NCBI RefSeq assembly: GCF_020379485.1
Contig: NC_063436.1
Span: forward strand, 24,302,423-24,366,422
Reading direction: 5' to 3'
Source of the DNA: Brassica napus
Lineage: Eukaryota; Streptophyta; Magnoliopsida; Brassicales; Brassicaceae
DNA: 64,000 nucleotides
The position numbers and the translations under genes were made by a program. Below the pieces are notes generated by a model. It was not told the origin of the DNA. It did no database searches and saw only the letters and a list, made by a program, of their open reading frames with translations. Below, one piece after another: positions 49,001-59,201 of this stretch; the first letter of the stretch is position 1, and each line of letters opens with the position of its first letter.

Positions 49001-49732
49001 TTTCTTTCTCTGAATTTGCATTCCAAAGTGGGCGCAACTAGAGCAGTGGTCAGAGAACTCCGGATCCAGAAACTCGCCATAAGAAAGAGGGAATCTTTGG
49101 AGCCAGTTGTCGTTAACAAGAACTCGGTCCAGTTTCTTCGCAATGGGGTTGAGCTCCTGCTTGTTCCACCAGGTGAAGTGATTTCCCCGATAAGAGAGAT
49201 CAGATAGATGAGCTGAGAGAAGGCAAGTCCTGAATTCCTCCATACCACCAGAGATTCTGGAACTACCAGAAGACGAATCCTCCGGGTTTAGTGCCTGATT
49301 AAAATCTCCTAACACCATCCAAGGCTTATCAATAAGTATGGGATTAGCCGCCAAAGTAACCATGTCGTTCCAAAGCTCCCTCCTACCATTCCGACATGTG
49401 AGAGCATAGACAAAAGACACCACAATCTCCTCCTCGAGCTGCGGAGATTTGACCACACAAGATACCATTTGCGCGGACTTGTGAAGGACAGTAACCACCA
49501 CAGAGGGATCCCATACCACCCAAATCCGGCCGAGGTCTGCATTCTCGTAGTTAGCAACAGCATTCCAGCCAGGGAAGGTCGACTGAATAAATTTCTGACT
49601 TCTGAAAACTTTCACCCTTGTTTCAATTAAACTACCAAAAAGAGTATTATTGCGCCGAAACCATTTCCTAAAGCTTCTTCGCCGAACTGATTTATTAAAG
49701 CCTCTGATGTTCCAGCAGAAGACGTCAATCAT
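46088..49732 (-). CDS. LINE ORF2: endonuclease and reverse transcriptase
   Basis: Starting at the ATG at 49732 (MIDVFCWNIRGFNK) it gives 1214 aa. This ATG lies 7 nt after the ORF1 stop; an earlier in-frame ATG at 49789 would overlap ORF1 by 50 nt. The APE-type endonuclease shows WNIRGFNK, LGDFNQ and FSDHCS. Reverse transcriptase shows RNKSPGPDGYNAEF, ITLIPKS, FRPISLCNVLYKVISK, LKVDLRKAFDSL, GLRQGDPISPYLF and catalytic FADD. The zf-RVT zinc-binding region near the end reads CLLCTQNIETRDHLFLSC. No RNase H domain follows. The protein nicks target DNA and copies the LINE RNA there. No stop or frameshift is seen. Confidence 0.95.
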   Translation of the reverse strand: MIDVFCWNIRGFNKSVRRRSFRKWFRRNNTLFGSLIETRVKVFRSQKFIQSTFPGWNAVANYENADLGRIWVVWDPSVVVTVLHKSAQMVSCVVKSPQLEEEIVVSFVYALTCRNGRRELWNDMVTLAANPILIDKPWMVLGDFNQALNPEDSSSGSSRISGGMEEFRTCLLSAHLSDLSYRGNHFTWWNKQELNPIAKKLDRVLVNDNWLQRFPLSYGEFLDPEFSDHCSSCAHFGMQIQRKKRPFRFSNFLLDNRNFLPIVSEAWTNFHVSGTRMFVVSKKLKMLKGPIRTLHRNNYSGIEKRVADAALALSKRQEDFLAAPSPALAALEKIAHKQWMELAVAEEKFFQQRSRVQWSGKSDSNTAFYHRMVASRTSSNQIHYLITNDGRRIERQEDIAAHCVQFFQSLLGREQEPLTRQDSNLIDSLTKFRCSPEMRAMLSAEVSNDEIKNIIFALPRNKSPGPDGYNAEFIRASWSIIGPEITSAVKEFFTSGKILRQWNCTAITLIPKSVNASKITEFRPISLCNVLYKVISKVIATRLETVLPEIISPHQSAFVKGRLLIENVLLATELVQNFNQANVSARGVLKVDLRKAFDSLKWEFILRVLRVANFPEVFVNWIQQCITTPSFSINVNGDLCGFFEGKQGLRQGDPISPYLFVIAMEVFASLLQTGFDSGSIKYHPKAQNPNISHLAFADDVMVFFDGSSSSLENLTATLEVFHRLSGLEMNREKSALYTAGLTEDQTESLAAFGFTVGTFPFRYLGLPLTHRKLRRSEYTPLFDSILARFNHWTTKVLSFAGRLQLVSSVIYSTVNFWISAFLLPKSCLKTIEAMCNHFLWAGDISKKHGVKVAWHQICLPKEEGGLGLRNFSLWNKTLNLKLIWLLFSKSDSLWVAWMRNHYLRQGSFWNAPIRTASSWIWKTMLSLRPLARRFLRCDVSDGQSSSFWFDHWLDIGPLIDVVGQDGPQLMGIPIESRVSDAVTSRGWHLPPSRTRNPSLAAVRDCLLRTPLPSSVEHSDCFEWIVPGSATTIFSSALTWDHLRPRVPRPSWHTGVWFKGCIPKHAFHFWVVILNRLPVRDRLVRWGLEVSDKCLLCTQNIETRDHLFLSCDYSREVWNIVSRRLGASWLCDNWGAFMNWISDAASPPVTLLKRLVFQATIYLIWRERNSRLHAGPSLLPSLLFRQIDRCIKDAILARLNRKGFRNLLSLWFANE

Positions 49733-49739
49733 CAAAAAT

Positions 49740-51410
49740 TTATTGAGGTTTGGGGCGTTTGCCCCGAGAAGAGTTTGCCTTGTTGGCATTAGCTTTCTTC
49801 TGAAGATTGAGTAGCAGTTTCTGTTTTTTCTTGGAGAGGACAGTGGTATATTCCTCCTCCTCTTTAGATGAAGAGTCCTCCTCTGAGTAGTAGGCTGAGG
49901 TTTCTGCTTCTGTTGATGCTGAATCCTCTGATGAAGATGAAGAAGATTGCCTTGCGGACTTCAGTCTCGCTGCTTTCTCAGCCTTTGCTGAAGCCTCTGA
50001 TTTGTCTGAGGTGGGACTGCCCGAGGAAGCGTGATCTCTATTATTCTCCATAACCTTAGAAGGGATATCCCTTCGTAGATTGTCGAGTCCAATATCTACT
50101 TCCAAGGCACCATCGAGAGTAGGAATCTCTTGCAAGGTAGTCTTGTGCTTCCTCTGCTTCTTCGTTTTCTTCTTCCTGTTTGGATCAACCTCAGCTACTT
50201 TCGGAGGAGGCTTGTTCCTGGGACAGGAGTCTGTGTGATGCGCGGAGGAGTTACACTTGGTGCACGTGATTGGTGCAGAAGGACATCTCTTAATGGAGTG
50301 ACCCACCAACTTGCAGTGCTCACACGTAGGAGGTAGCCACGGACTTGTTACCAGAACCCGCTGAGTTTCCCCCGACTGAAAGCGAACATTCACTGCTTCC
50401 GGGAGAGGTTTGGTTGGATCAATGATGGTGAAGACTCTTGCCACCTCCAGGTTTGTCATGCTCGCTGTATTTGGGTGAAGGACAACTGGGTGTCCAACTA
50501 ATCCAGCGATATGCTCCAGCCCTTCTTCAGAGTAGAAGTGAGGAGGGACATTGTGAAAATCAATCCAAACAGGGGCAGCCGTAAGCTCTGGTGTCTCAGG
50601 AGTGAGTCCTGGTTCCCACTTAGCAACAAACATGGCTTGTTTCTCAATATGCCACATGCCTTGCTCAAGCACCTTCTTGCGCGTGTGCGGGCATGGAATC
50701 TTTATGAGGAAAGACTTCTCCTTGAGCTTGGAGACCGTGATGTTCCGAAGCTTGCTACTCCAAATGCCGTTGGTTATTGCGTGAAGAGCACCTGGAGAGG
50801 GAGCTTTTCCATGGAACTGGGCAATGATAAAGCTTTCCCAGCGGTGCTGGTTATTCTTTATCACTGAGTTTGGGATCTCAACACACAGTTCACCAGATTC
50901 CAGCGTAAAAGACTCTCCTTTCTTTGCCATCTTTTTGGTGGAACCATGAACTTTTTCCAACCACGTCGGTTTAGTACCTACTCCATTTCCTGAAGCGGGA
51001 GCAGGGGGGAGTACCGGACCAGTATCAGTACCAGCACCAGGGTTGACGCCGGAAGGAGCAGATTTTGAACCAGATCCAGCACCACCTCCGCTCGGGAGAG
51101 GCGGAAACTCGTCTTCTTCAAAGGAAGCTCGTGACCCAGACTCAGACATAGACTCACCGGGCAAGTCAGAGTTTCGCTTTTCAGACCCTCCATCAGATCT
51201 GTTTTGAGCAGATCCGGCAGATCCCGCACCAGTAAGAGCGTGGGATGGAGGAAGAGCCTTTGCAGAGGGCTTCAACGAACCAGAAGTTTTGGGAGGGGGC
51301 GGAGGGGTTTGGTTCGAAGGTGAATTTTGGAGGGATGGTGAGTGCTGAGGGGGTGTTTTTTTAGGTGGGGGGGTGGATTTGAGGAAAGGGGTTCGCTTTT
51401 TCTTGGCCAT
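49740..51410 (-). CDS. LINE ORF1: nucleic-acid-binding protein, 556 aa
   Basis: The N-terminal part (residues 1-150) is rich in proline, serine and lysine (STPPPKKTPPQHSPS). A DUF4283-type region covers about 175-335 (WESFIIAQFHGKAPSPG, GMWHIEKQAMFVAKW, WIDFHNVPPHFYSEEGL). It ends in two CCHC zinc knuckles, CEHCKLVGHSIKRC and CTKCNSSAHHTDSC (about 360-395). The C-terminal tail is acidic and serine-rich, then lysine-rich. Plant LINE ORF1 proteins bind the element RNA to form the transposition particle. The stop codon lies just before the ORF2 start, suggesting coupled or reinitiated translation. Confidence 0.93.
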   Translation of the reverse strand: MAKKKRTPFLKSTPPPKKTPPQHSPSLQNSPSNQTPPPPPKTSGSLKPSAKALPPSHALTGAGSAGSAQNRSDGGSEKRNSDLPGESMSESGSRASFEEDEFPPLPSGGGAGSGSKSAPSGVNPGAGTDTGPVLPPAPASGNGVGTKPTWLEKVHGSTKKMAKKGESFTLESGELCVEIPNSVIKNNQHRWESFIIAQFHGKAPSPGALHAITNGIWSSKLRNITVSKLKEKSFLIKIPCPHTRKKVLEQGMWHIEKQAMFVAKWEPGLTPETPELTAAPVWIDFHNVPPHFYSEEGLEHIAGLVGHPVVLHPNTASMTNLEVARVFTIIDPTKPLPEAVNVRFQSGETQRVLVTSPWLPPTCEHCKLVGHSIKRCPSAPITCTKCNSSAHHTDSCPRNKPPPKVAEVDPNRKKKTKKQRKHKTTLQEIPTLDGALEVDIGLDNLRRDIPSKVMENNRDHASSGSPTSDKSEASAKAEKAARLKSARQSSSSSSEDSASTEAETSAYYSEEDSSSKEEEEYTTVLSKKKQKLLLNLQKKANANKANSSRGKRPKPQ

Positions 51411-51467
51411 GGGTTACTCGCCGACGTCGGAGACCAGGGCCAACGCCGGTGTGGGAGGAGAAGGGTT

Positions 51468-51510
51468 AGAGCTCGAGAATCGCCTTTTTCGAGCTCGAGA
51501 ATCGCCTTTC
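51468..51510 (-). repeat. Tandem 20-21-bp repeat in the LINE 5' leader
   Basis: GAGCTCGAGAATCGCCTTT occurs twice in tandem on the plus strand just inside the LINE 5' end. Repeats at this place could hold internal promoter elements; that is inference. Confidence 0.75.
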
Positions 51511-51537
51511 TCTATATAATTTAGGCATGTACAAATT

Positions 51538-52770
51538 GATATCTGATGCGCATAAATGAGAAACCAGACTACAAGTTTCAAATCCTATATTATTAAACGA
51601 CAAAAGAAAGCAAACAAAAACTTACACTGGTTGGATCCAAGAACAAAGGCTGCACTTGTCTTAAAATCTTATGCCTCAGCAGACATCAATGATTCCGATT
51701 CATTAGTCTTATTTCTAATACGTATGGTTATTATGAAAGTGCATATTTTGGCTTCCCTCGTTTGCACATCAAAAATGCTTGTTGGATTTGAGTTTATAGA
51801 AGTTAGAAACATATACTAAGCAAAATGAATACAATGTAGCCCCTTGTATCTAACCAAATCTGATGGCTTTCCTTGTATTTGTGATCTCTCTATGCTCTGT
51901 TCGACCGATGATAACCCGTTAGGAACTTGTTTATCAAACCTCTTTCTCCCTTAATTAACTTTTTAAGCACTGATCAACAAGTTCACTACAAGCTTGTGAA
52001 ATTACAGATAACTAGCTGTATTAATAATTTGCTAATAACAACAAAATCTTGTCTTGATCATCAACATCAACCTGACTAGGACGTCTAATCATCACTTTTA
52101 ATCGATATCGTAATGATCAACGACTAATAGCCAAGACTAGTTTTATTTATATCACCGTCAATATAACTTCTTTTATTTGTAATTAATTAGCCTATGTGAT
52201 CACTGGTCATATATATGATCATTTTTTTCGTAACTGTATGTATGATCATATATATGATATTTTTTTTGTAACTGTATATATGATCATTTGCTGCTACCAT
52301 TATCAGTTTTTATGTTATTTATTATCAGTTCATCATCAACAACTTCATATATAGTTCTAGAAGTAATGAAGAAGAACATGTCATTCGTATTGAATGGGAT
52401 AGGTAAAGAGTCAAGTCAACATAAGTTACCATATATAGCGGTGCAAAGACATTTATGACTTTTGTAGAGCATATAATCAATTTGTAATTGTGGTCCTCGT
52501 GAAAGTTAATAATGTAGCTACAATGTTATGCATGTGATTCTTCATGCATGGACAGTCGTGACGTCGTGTTACTATTCATACGTACAACATAATTTAGTAC
52601 ACACTCACAATTAGATCAGTTTAGACCTTAGAGTCTTTCGCTAAATTTCTTTTGGCGTGTAAAGAAATAGTGAAAGACTCCAAATTAGTTAATTAATGAC
52701 TTAATTCAATTGTGTAGTGAACGCAGAACTGGTGTTGGACATAGTCAAATAAAATATTGGCTTTGGCTAA
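51538..52770. other. Intergenic DNA, no gene recognised
   Basis: AT-rich, with an imperfect local duplication of TATATGATCATTTTTTTCGTAACTG-like sequence at about 52210-52290. An 87-codon plus frame at 51556-51819 matches nothing I know. Confidence 0.45.
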
Positions 52771-53700
52771 TCTTATATATTAAAACAGAAGTCATGACTT
52801 CTTTTCATGTGTGATTTTTTTAGTTTAGACAATTCCTAGAAAATATCATATTTTACATAAGTTCATTATTATATCTTTTAATATCTTTATCTTTTTATAT
52901 GAAATACAAATGAATATATTTAAAATGTTCTAACAAAATCTTTTTAAAATCTTCTTAGAATCTTTTTAAATTTACTTTCAAAAATAAGTTAGTTTTAATT
53001 TAAATTATCATAAAATATAATTAGAAATTAAAATTGAATACAGTTTTGGTTTATATACGAAAATTTAAATAAAATGAAATTAATTAATTTCAAAAAAACA
53101 TCTACTAATAATTTTTAAAGATTTTGTTAGAAATAAATATTTATTTCTATTTTAATATTTTCAAAGGTGTTTCCTAATAAAATAAAAATCATGATTTTTT
53201 GATGAATGATATTTTTATTTGGACCATCATTTAAATCTTATATATTAAAACAGAAGTCATGACTTCTTTTCATGTGTGATTTTTTTTAGCTTGGACCATT
53301 CCTAGAAAATATCATATTTTACATAAGTTCATTATTATCTCTTTTAATATCTTTATCTTTTTATATGAAATACAAATGAATATATTTAAAATGTTCTAAC
53401 AAAATTTTTTTAAAATCTTCTTAGAATCTTTTTAAATTTACTTTCAAAAATTAGTTAGTTTTAATTTAAATTATCATAAAATATAATTAGAAATTAAAAT
53501 TGAATACAGTTTTGGTTTATATACGAAAATTTAAATAAAATGAAATTAATTAATTTCAAAAATAAATCTACTAATAATTTTTAAATATTTTGTTAGAAAT
53601 AAATATTTATTTCTATTTTGATTTTTTCAAATTTGTTTTCTAATAAAATAAAAATCATGATTTTTTGATGAATGATATTTTTATTTGGACCATCATTTAA
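52771..53700 (+). repeat. Direct tandem duplication of the Helitron 5' region, 465-bp period
   Basis: Copy 1 is 52771-53235 and copy 2 is 53236-53700. They differ by scattered substitutions and small indels only. Each begins with the Helitron 5' terminus TCTTATATATTAAAAC and ends GGACCATCATTTAAA. Confidence 0.92.
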
Positions 53701-54505
53701 ATTTTATATTAAATGTATATCAATAATGCTATTATATATAATATTTTTAACTACTTTAATCATAATATCTTTTATATCTTTTAATTTTTTAATTTTTTTA
53801 AAAAATTCTAACAAATCTCTTGAAAAATATTATAATAAGATCTTAATTGTCTTAAATTGAATATAAATATTTTCAACTAATTTTGTAATTAGTAATGAAA
53901 TGTTACTAAAAGAATAAAATTATATCCTATTTTATCAATTTTATAATAATATCAATCATTTAAAAATAAAAATTTTATATTGAACAAAATATGATAAAAT
54001 TATTTTAAATTGATAAGTTAACATATTTTATTTTCATAAATATAATATGTTGGTAGAATGGGTTAATATTAGTAAACTATATAATACATGTATAAAAATT
54101 TAATTTATCTTAAACTTTTTAATATACAGTAATTTATTATATAAAATTAATAAACATTAAAAAATTACTAAAAAAATCTAGCGATTTGAATTACAGATCA
54201 TGATTATAATAAATTAAATATAAAATTGTTTTCATATATATTGTTTCATGCATTAAAAAATTTAGTTTAGCAATCAAATGCAAATTCAATAGGACAAATA
54301 TATAATAAGCAACATATATATGTGATGATTTTAATTTACATCATGAAAACTATAAAATTATTATATTTGGCATAATTATACAAACATTTAAATATGTGAG
54401 TAACATTAAAAATATATAATAATTATGTAAAACAAATATATATATATATATATATATATAAATGTGAAAATATATACTCACACGGTTGTGCGGATGGAAA
54501 TCTAG
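52771..54505 (+). mobile_element. Non-autonomous Helitron, 1.7 kb, with duplicated 5' region
   Basis: Begins TCTTATATATTAAAACAGAA after A, the familiar Brassicaceae Helitron 5' end. It ends in a small hairpin (CACA-CGGT-TGTG, 54479-54490) followed by CTAG before T. The inside is AT-rich with no gene. The first 465 bp are repeated directly in tandem (next entry). Confidence 0.75.
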
Positions 54506-55339
54506 TAATTTATTAAATTGAGTAGTGACGCAGAGCTGAAATATTCAGGCTTTGATTGAACATCACAAATAGCGATATATATTCGGTGGAAAACATATTT
54601 ACTCTCATTTCAACCAATATTCAACCAATTAGGTTGAAAACTTTTCACTTACTTTTCTGCTGGTTACTATTTAAATAGAATAAAAGTGATTATTTTGTTC
54701 CTCTTGATTCAGGTGGAAAAAGTGTGTTGCGCTGGATTCAAAATTTTTTTTATTATACTTCCTCTGTTCCTAAATGATCTATATTTTGGAAAAAAATATT
54801 TGTTTCAAAAAGATATATATTCTATGTTTTTTATGAAAAAATTGCAAACTTTAAAAAAATTAATTGGTTTTATTAGATTACTATTGTTTAAAAGTTGTTG
54901 AAATTGAAAATTACAGAAAACGATAAATTTATTATAGTGATTTAATGCATTTTTTAATACGTGAAAACTCTAAAAACTCTATCTTTTAAAAACGGAGGGA
55001 GTTTAATCTATTTATTGTTACTCTGAGTTCCTCTTTATTTATTACGCTCTCATCGATACCAATCACACTCTCAGTTTCTTATAATGTCCAGCACATAAAT
55101 ACGAAACTATTTAGCTCTCTAGTCTACTCGGCATTTGTAATATTTTATTACGTGTATTTTAATATTTTTTATGATTGTACGTAAGTCGAAATCACAACGC
55201 AACACGGAATTAATTTAAATATAACATTAATATTAGTTACATATATTGACGTATTTTTTACACATATACGGACTTTCAACACATTAAACAAAACGAAATG
55301 CTAAATACAACTTTTAATCACGTATGCTTGGATATTAAA
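54506..55339. other. Intergenic DNA, no gene recognised
   Basis: AT-rich. The stretch 54760-55005 (CTTCCTCTGTTCCTAAATGATC to AAAAACGGAGGGAG) has the look of a Stowaway-like MITE, whose ends read CTCCCTCCGTT and AACGGAGGGAG. The left end is degraded here. Confidence 0.4.
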
Positions 55340-55846
55340 CTAATTACTGTAGGGTAAAACTGGAACAGAAAAATATGGATCGACCACAACCATAGTGCTA
55401 CTCCCAACAGAAGTATCACAAGAAAACTCATTGTAAAACGCTCTTGCCTTCCTTAATATAAAGCTTATGGAACATTTCATGTACCACAACAAGCTCAAAT
55501 GAGCAACTTCACGTCTCAAATCTATGTCTTTCGTTGGGATGATCGACTTACCGTCGTCTTTGTGGTTGCATATGGACAGCTTCCCGTGTTCTTGTTGTGT
55601 CGACTCCTCTTCTTTAACTGGTTGATGTTCCATAAAGAGTAGTGAATTAGTAAGAGGGTCTGAATTGTTTAGGTCATTTTGATAGATTTCCGTAAGCGTT
55701 TTCCCAGGAAAAACATTGTTGAACATGTTCTCGCTTATGGATTTGGATGGTTGGGGCTTGTTTTGGTTGCATCTACGAGGTTTTCTGGTCGAAATTGAGA
55801 TTTTGGGGCGGTGGACTTGACCGAGGGTGACGAATTTAGTAGCCAT
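55340..55846 (-). CDS. Small unidentified protein, 168 aa
   Basis: A single uninterrupted frame starts MATKFVTLGQVHRPKISIST. It has a basic N-terminus (RKPRRCNQNKPQPSK), an acidic middle (HQPVKEEESTQQEHG) and a more hydrophobic C-terminal part (EVAHLSLLWYMKCSISFIL) ending SVPVLPYSN. I recognise no domain and no clear membrane protein. A TATA-like box on the minus strand (TATAAATA, about 55913-55920) lies about 70 bp before the start, and a partial copy of the promoter and first codons lies at 56810-57060. Both support a real gene. Its place before the PPR relic fits Arabidopsis At4g19430 (hypothetical protein), but that is positional inference. Confidence 0.6.
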   Translation of the reverse strand: MATKFVTLGQVHRPKISISTRKPRRCNQNKPQPSKSISENMFNNVFPGKTLTEIYQNDLNNSDPLTNSLLFMEHQPVKEEESTQQEHGKLSICNHKDDGKSIIPTKDIDLRREVAHLSLLWYMKCSISFILRKARAFYNEFSCDTSVGSSTMVVVDPYFSVPVLPYSN

Positions 55847-57760
55847 GAGAGTATTTGCTATATGGTATAAAGTGATTGGTTGTGTGAATTGCTATTCACT
55901 CCTTTCTTAGGATATTTATATGCACACATCTATACATACCCATTACATAAATGTATGGCATGTATATGTGTTAAAGGTTTGGTATAACTGTAAGTTTTTT
56001 TACCTAAAATTAAACCAAAAAGCTGTTGATGGGTACGTTTTACAGGGATGGGAACTAGAAAGTGATAAGTTGGTCTAACCGTCCAATTTTAATGACGAGT
56101 CACTGTCAAGTTTTTTCTTAGATTTAGACCAGGATTATCGCAGTAAGTTTTTTCTTAGATTTAGACCATGATTATAGCAGTAGATAAAGGAGTTTCATAG
56201 TGTGTAGGCTCCGCAAAAAATGTTAAAAAGCGGTGACATAAACCACCAAATAAGGATCGCTTGTTAAGGATCGCAGACCCTACCGACACGTGGCAACCCG
56301 CGACTGATTCGATTTTTTTTTTTCAAATCAGACAAAATAAAAATTTAAGAAACCTGTAACGGTTTTTACGATAATCCTGCTCTTAAAGTATATTCTAAAG
56401 TATTTGGTCTAAATTGGTGAAAAGAGGGGTCATGAAAGGTGGATAAAATGAAATGTACTTTCCATTAACAAGTGACTTTACCTCTTTCACTTCACAAAAT
56501 ATTTACCTACAAATGACTTAATTATGGGATTTAGACTAATCACTCACACATTGTTTGAGATATAATGAGAAGAAGAACCTAGAATCTATGGAATCTAGAT
56601 ACGAACGGATGTAGAGAGTGAGAATGGTCCATACCACGAGCGAATAGTTTGGTATCTGTATGTGTTTTCCATTGTTCTTTTCACTAAAAAGCATGTGGTC
56701 TTACGTATTTTCATGTTTTCCACGGGTCTAAATTGAGATTTTGATATGAAAGGTTTTTCTCTAAATCAGTATTTTTCATGTTTTCCACGGGTCTAAATTG
56801 AGATTATGGGTGGGGGGGGAGGTGGACTTGAGCCGAGGATGATGAATTGAGTAGCCATGAGAGTGTTGAGTGTGATTGTTATATGGTAATTGGTACGAAG
56901 TGATTGGTTTGTGAATTGCTCTTCACTCCTTTCTTAAGATATTTATATGCACACACATCTATATGTATATGGTACAATATGGTATATTGGTATGTATATG
57001 TATTAAAAGTTTGGTATAAGTGTAAGTTTTTTTTTTGGCTAACAAAGTGTAAGGTTTTTTATCCAACAATAAACCAAAAAGCTTCACTTGTTGATGAGGG
57101 ATGGAAACTTAAAAGCGATAAGTTGGTCTAACCGTCCAAATTGTAATGAAGTGGCAATTTTAAGCTTTCTCAATCTTTCGTTGTATATTGCCTAACAATT
57201 AAAAGGCAAAACCTATATATAAAGAATACTTAACTACATAGATTGTTTTCTTCTAAACGTGATGTTTTCTTGACATATTTCTAATCGGTGATATTTATGA
57301 ATTATAAAAATACATATTAGTCTTCTACTCTTCTCTGTACATGCTCAGACCATACGAGTAAACTCATGTTCTCATATAATGAGAAGTGAAATCGCATGTT
57401 CTCGGACTAAATATTCAATTTGCAGGTCCGTACTGTACGGAATGTGTTTGATGTATGAAGCTAAGGATGATTCTATAATTCTATGTGACATACTACGCAT
57501 ACATAAACTGTACATATTATAGTGTACCTCAGATCATGTGGTTGCTGGATCTAAATTGGTGAAAAAGAGGGGACATGAAAGTTGGATGAAAATGAAATGT
57601 ACTTTTCCATTGACAAGTGACTTTACCTCTTTCACTTCACAAAAAGTTATAAATGATTTAAATACGGAACCTAGAGTAATTTTCATTCACAAGGTATTTG
57701 AGATAACAGAAGAACAAACTAGAGACGAACGGATGTAGATAGTAAGAATGGTCCATACCA
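55790..57760. repeat. Diverged partial tandem duplication around the 168-aa gene
   Basis: 55800-56080 (first codons and upstream region of the 168-aa gene) resembles 56815-57150. 56370-56640 (TCTAAATTGGTGAAAAGAGG, AAGTGACTTTACCTCTTTCA) resembles 57540-57760. The offset is about 1.0-1.15 kb. The second copy keeps the start codon region (minus strand, near 56858) but lacks the rest of the gene. Confidence 0.8.
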
Positions 57761-58150
57761 CGTGATAATAGTTTGGTAGCTGTATATGTGTGGGCTTACA
57801 TATCTTGTATGTTTCAGAGATCCCCAGCTTTCAGGGTAATTGACTCTCAACTTACCCAAAACTTAGGTTCTTTTCAGTCGTCCCAAGTGTGTACAAGTTA
57901 CTCATTATCCGATCCATACTAGGCCTTAGGTGAAAGAAAGTGACAGATATTAATATATCCATAATACAATTTATTGGATAATGGCAAGTAATCTGTGACT
58001 GTGGGTAGTGTATTTTTTTCTTCATGCATCCAAGAGTCCTAACTTTCGCCATCTTCTATATTGAATATGAGTAGTTAAGTATTAAAGTATATATTTTCCA
58101 TACAGTATATGTACATCTAAAACAATATTTTCATCAGCTATGTATGGGTT
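57761..58150. other. Intergenic DNA, no gene recognised
   Basis: Nothing supportable. A 66-codon minus frame at 57852-58052 lies just downstream of the PPR relic but lacks PPR features. Confidence 0.4.
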
Positions 58151-58161
58151 TGCTCCATCCC

Positions 58162-59201
58162 TTAATGTTTGCTTGTGACTATGCTCTCTTTGAATGCATA
58201 CCCATCAATAAGTGCTGTATAATGAAAAACATTCGGTTCCAAACCCTCCTCCTTCATCTCCTCGAGGAGGAGTTTCGCTTCCTCAACAAGGCTAACTACT
58301 GACAACCCCTTTATTAGTGAAGTATATGTAGCACAACTAGGTGAGATTCCTTTGATTTTCATATCTTCGCTGAGATGAAAGGCCATTGATAGCCTCCCAC
58401 TTCTACAATATGCTCTGATTAGATGATTATAAACAACACTATTTGGCTGCGCGTTCTTGCTCATCATCTCATCAAACAGTTTCTGACCCTCTTCTGCTCT
58501 TTCATCTTTACAACATCCATCTATCATGATTCATGACTGAATATGTATTAACATCTGGAAGCATACCGTTCCGTTTCCAAGAAAAGCTGTATAACCTCCT
58601 CGACTTTATTCAAATCAAACATCCCACGGATCAATATGCTGTAAGTATGATTGTTAGGCTTAAGTCCTCTCTTAGCCATTTCATCCATAAACGTAAAAGC
58701 TTTTTCCAATTTCCTCTTTCTGCAAAATCCAGAAATCAACAAGTTATAAAAATGTGTATGTAATAAATCCACGCCCTAATATCTCTTCTCTAATCCTAAG
58801 AGCTTCCTCCAGCGTCCCTTCTTCACAGAGTCCATGAAGCAAAGCATTTGAAGTCTTTGTGTCTACTACAAAACCTTCCGGCCTCTATTAAACCATCAAT
58901 CAAATTTCTTACCGTGTCGTATAATCTGAAGGAGAAGCTAAGCGAGTCAGAGGCTTAGTTGAAATAAATCTTAAGCAGTCTTGGGTTAGCTTTGGATCGT
59001 AAGTCAGGGAACTCATGAGGCGATAAGATAGTTATGAGTTGTTTAGACTGCTCATAATCTAGAGATATCTTAGACAAACAGCCTCGGATAACCATGCCGA
59101 TCAGAGGAAGCTTCTTCGGAGTTACCCGCCAGGCGAGGCTTCTGTTGCAGGTAGTGGCGCTTTAGTACGTAGCTTCCGCGGGAGAGTCTCCTCATATCCA
59201 T
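58162..59201 (-). pseudogene. PPR protein pseudogene (At4g19440-like)
   Basis: The start region near 59201 reads MDMRRLSRGSYVLKRHYL, like a mitochondrial-targeted N-terminus, then degenerates. Typical 35-residue PPR units remain downstream: FYNLLISGFCRKRKLEKAF and TYSILIRGMFDLNKVEE (58772-58548), then VVYNHLIRAYCRSGRLSMA, TYTSLIKGLSVVSLVEEAK and HYTALIDGYAFK (58527-58162). Frameshifts separate the pieces. One near 58530 coincides with a 7-bp direct duplication (ATCATGA). Most of the repeat array is deleted, since only about 1 kb remains for a protein that normally has many repeats. PPR proteins bind organellar RNA; this one cannot be made. Confidence 0.85.

Larger units (their letters stand above)
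45940..51522 (-). mobile_element. Full-length LINE (L1-type), 5.6 kb, both ORFs open
   Basis: Lies between 15-bp target duplications AGGCATGTACAAATT (45925-45939 and 51523-51537). A T run at the low end is the poly(A) tail on the other strand. It has a short 5' leader of about 112 bp, ORF1 and ORF2, both uninterrupted. It entered about 1.1 kb downstream of the MIR168a hairpin, in the opposite orientation. Full length, open frames and perfect target duplications indicate recent insertion and possible activity. Confidence 0.95.

Noticed and set aside
51556..51819. 87-codon plus-strand frame beside the LINE
   Set aside because: No domain and no supporting context; likely chance.
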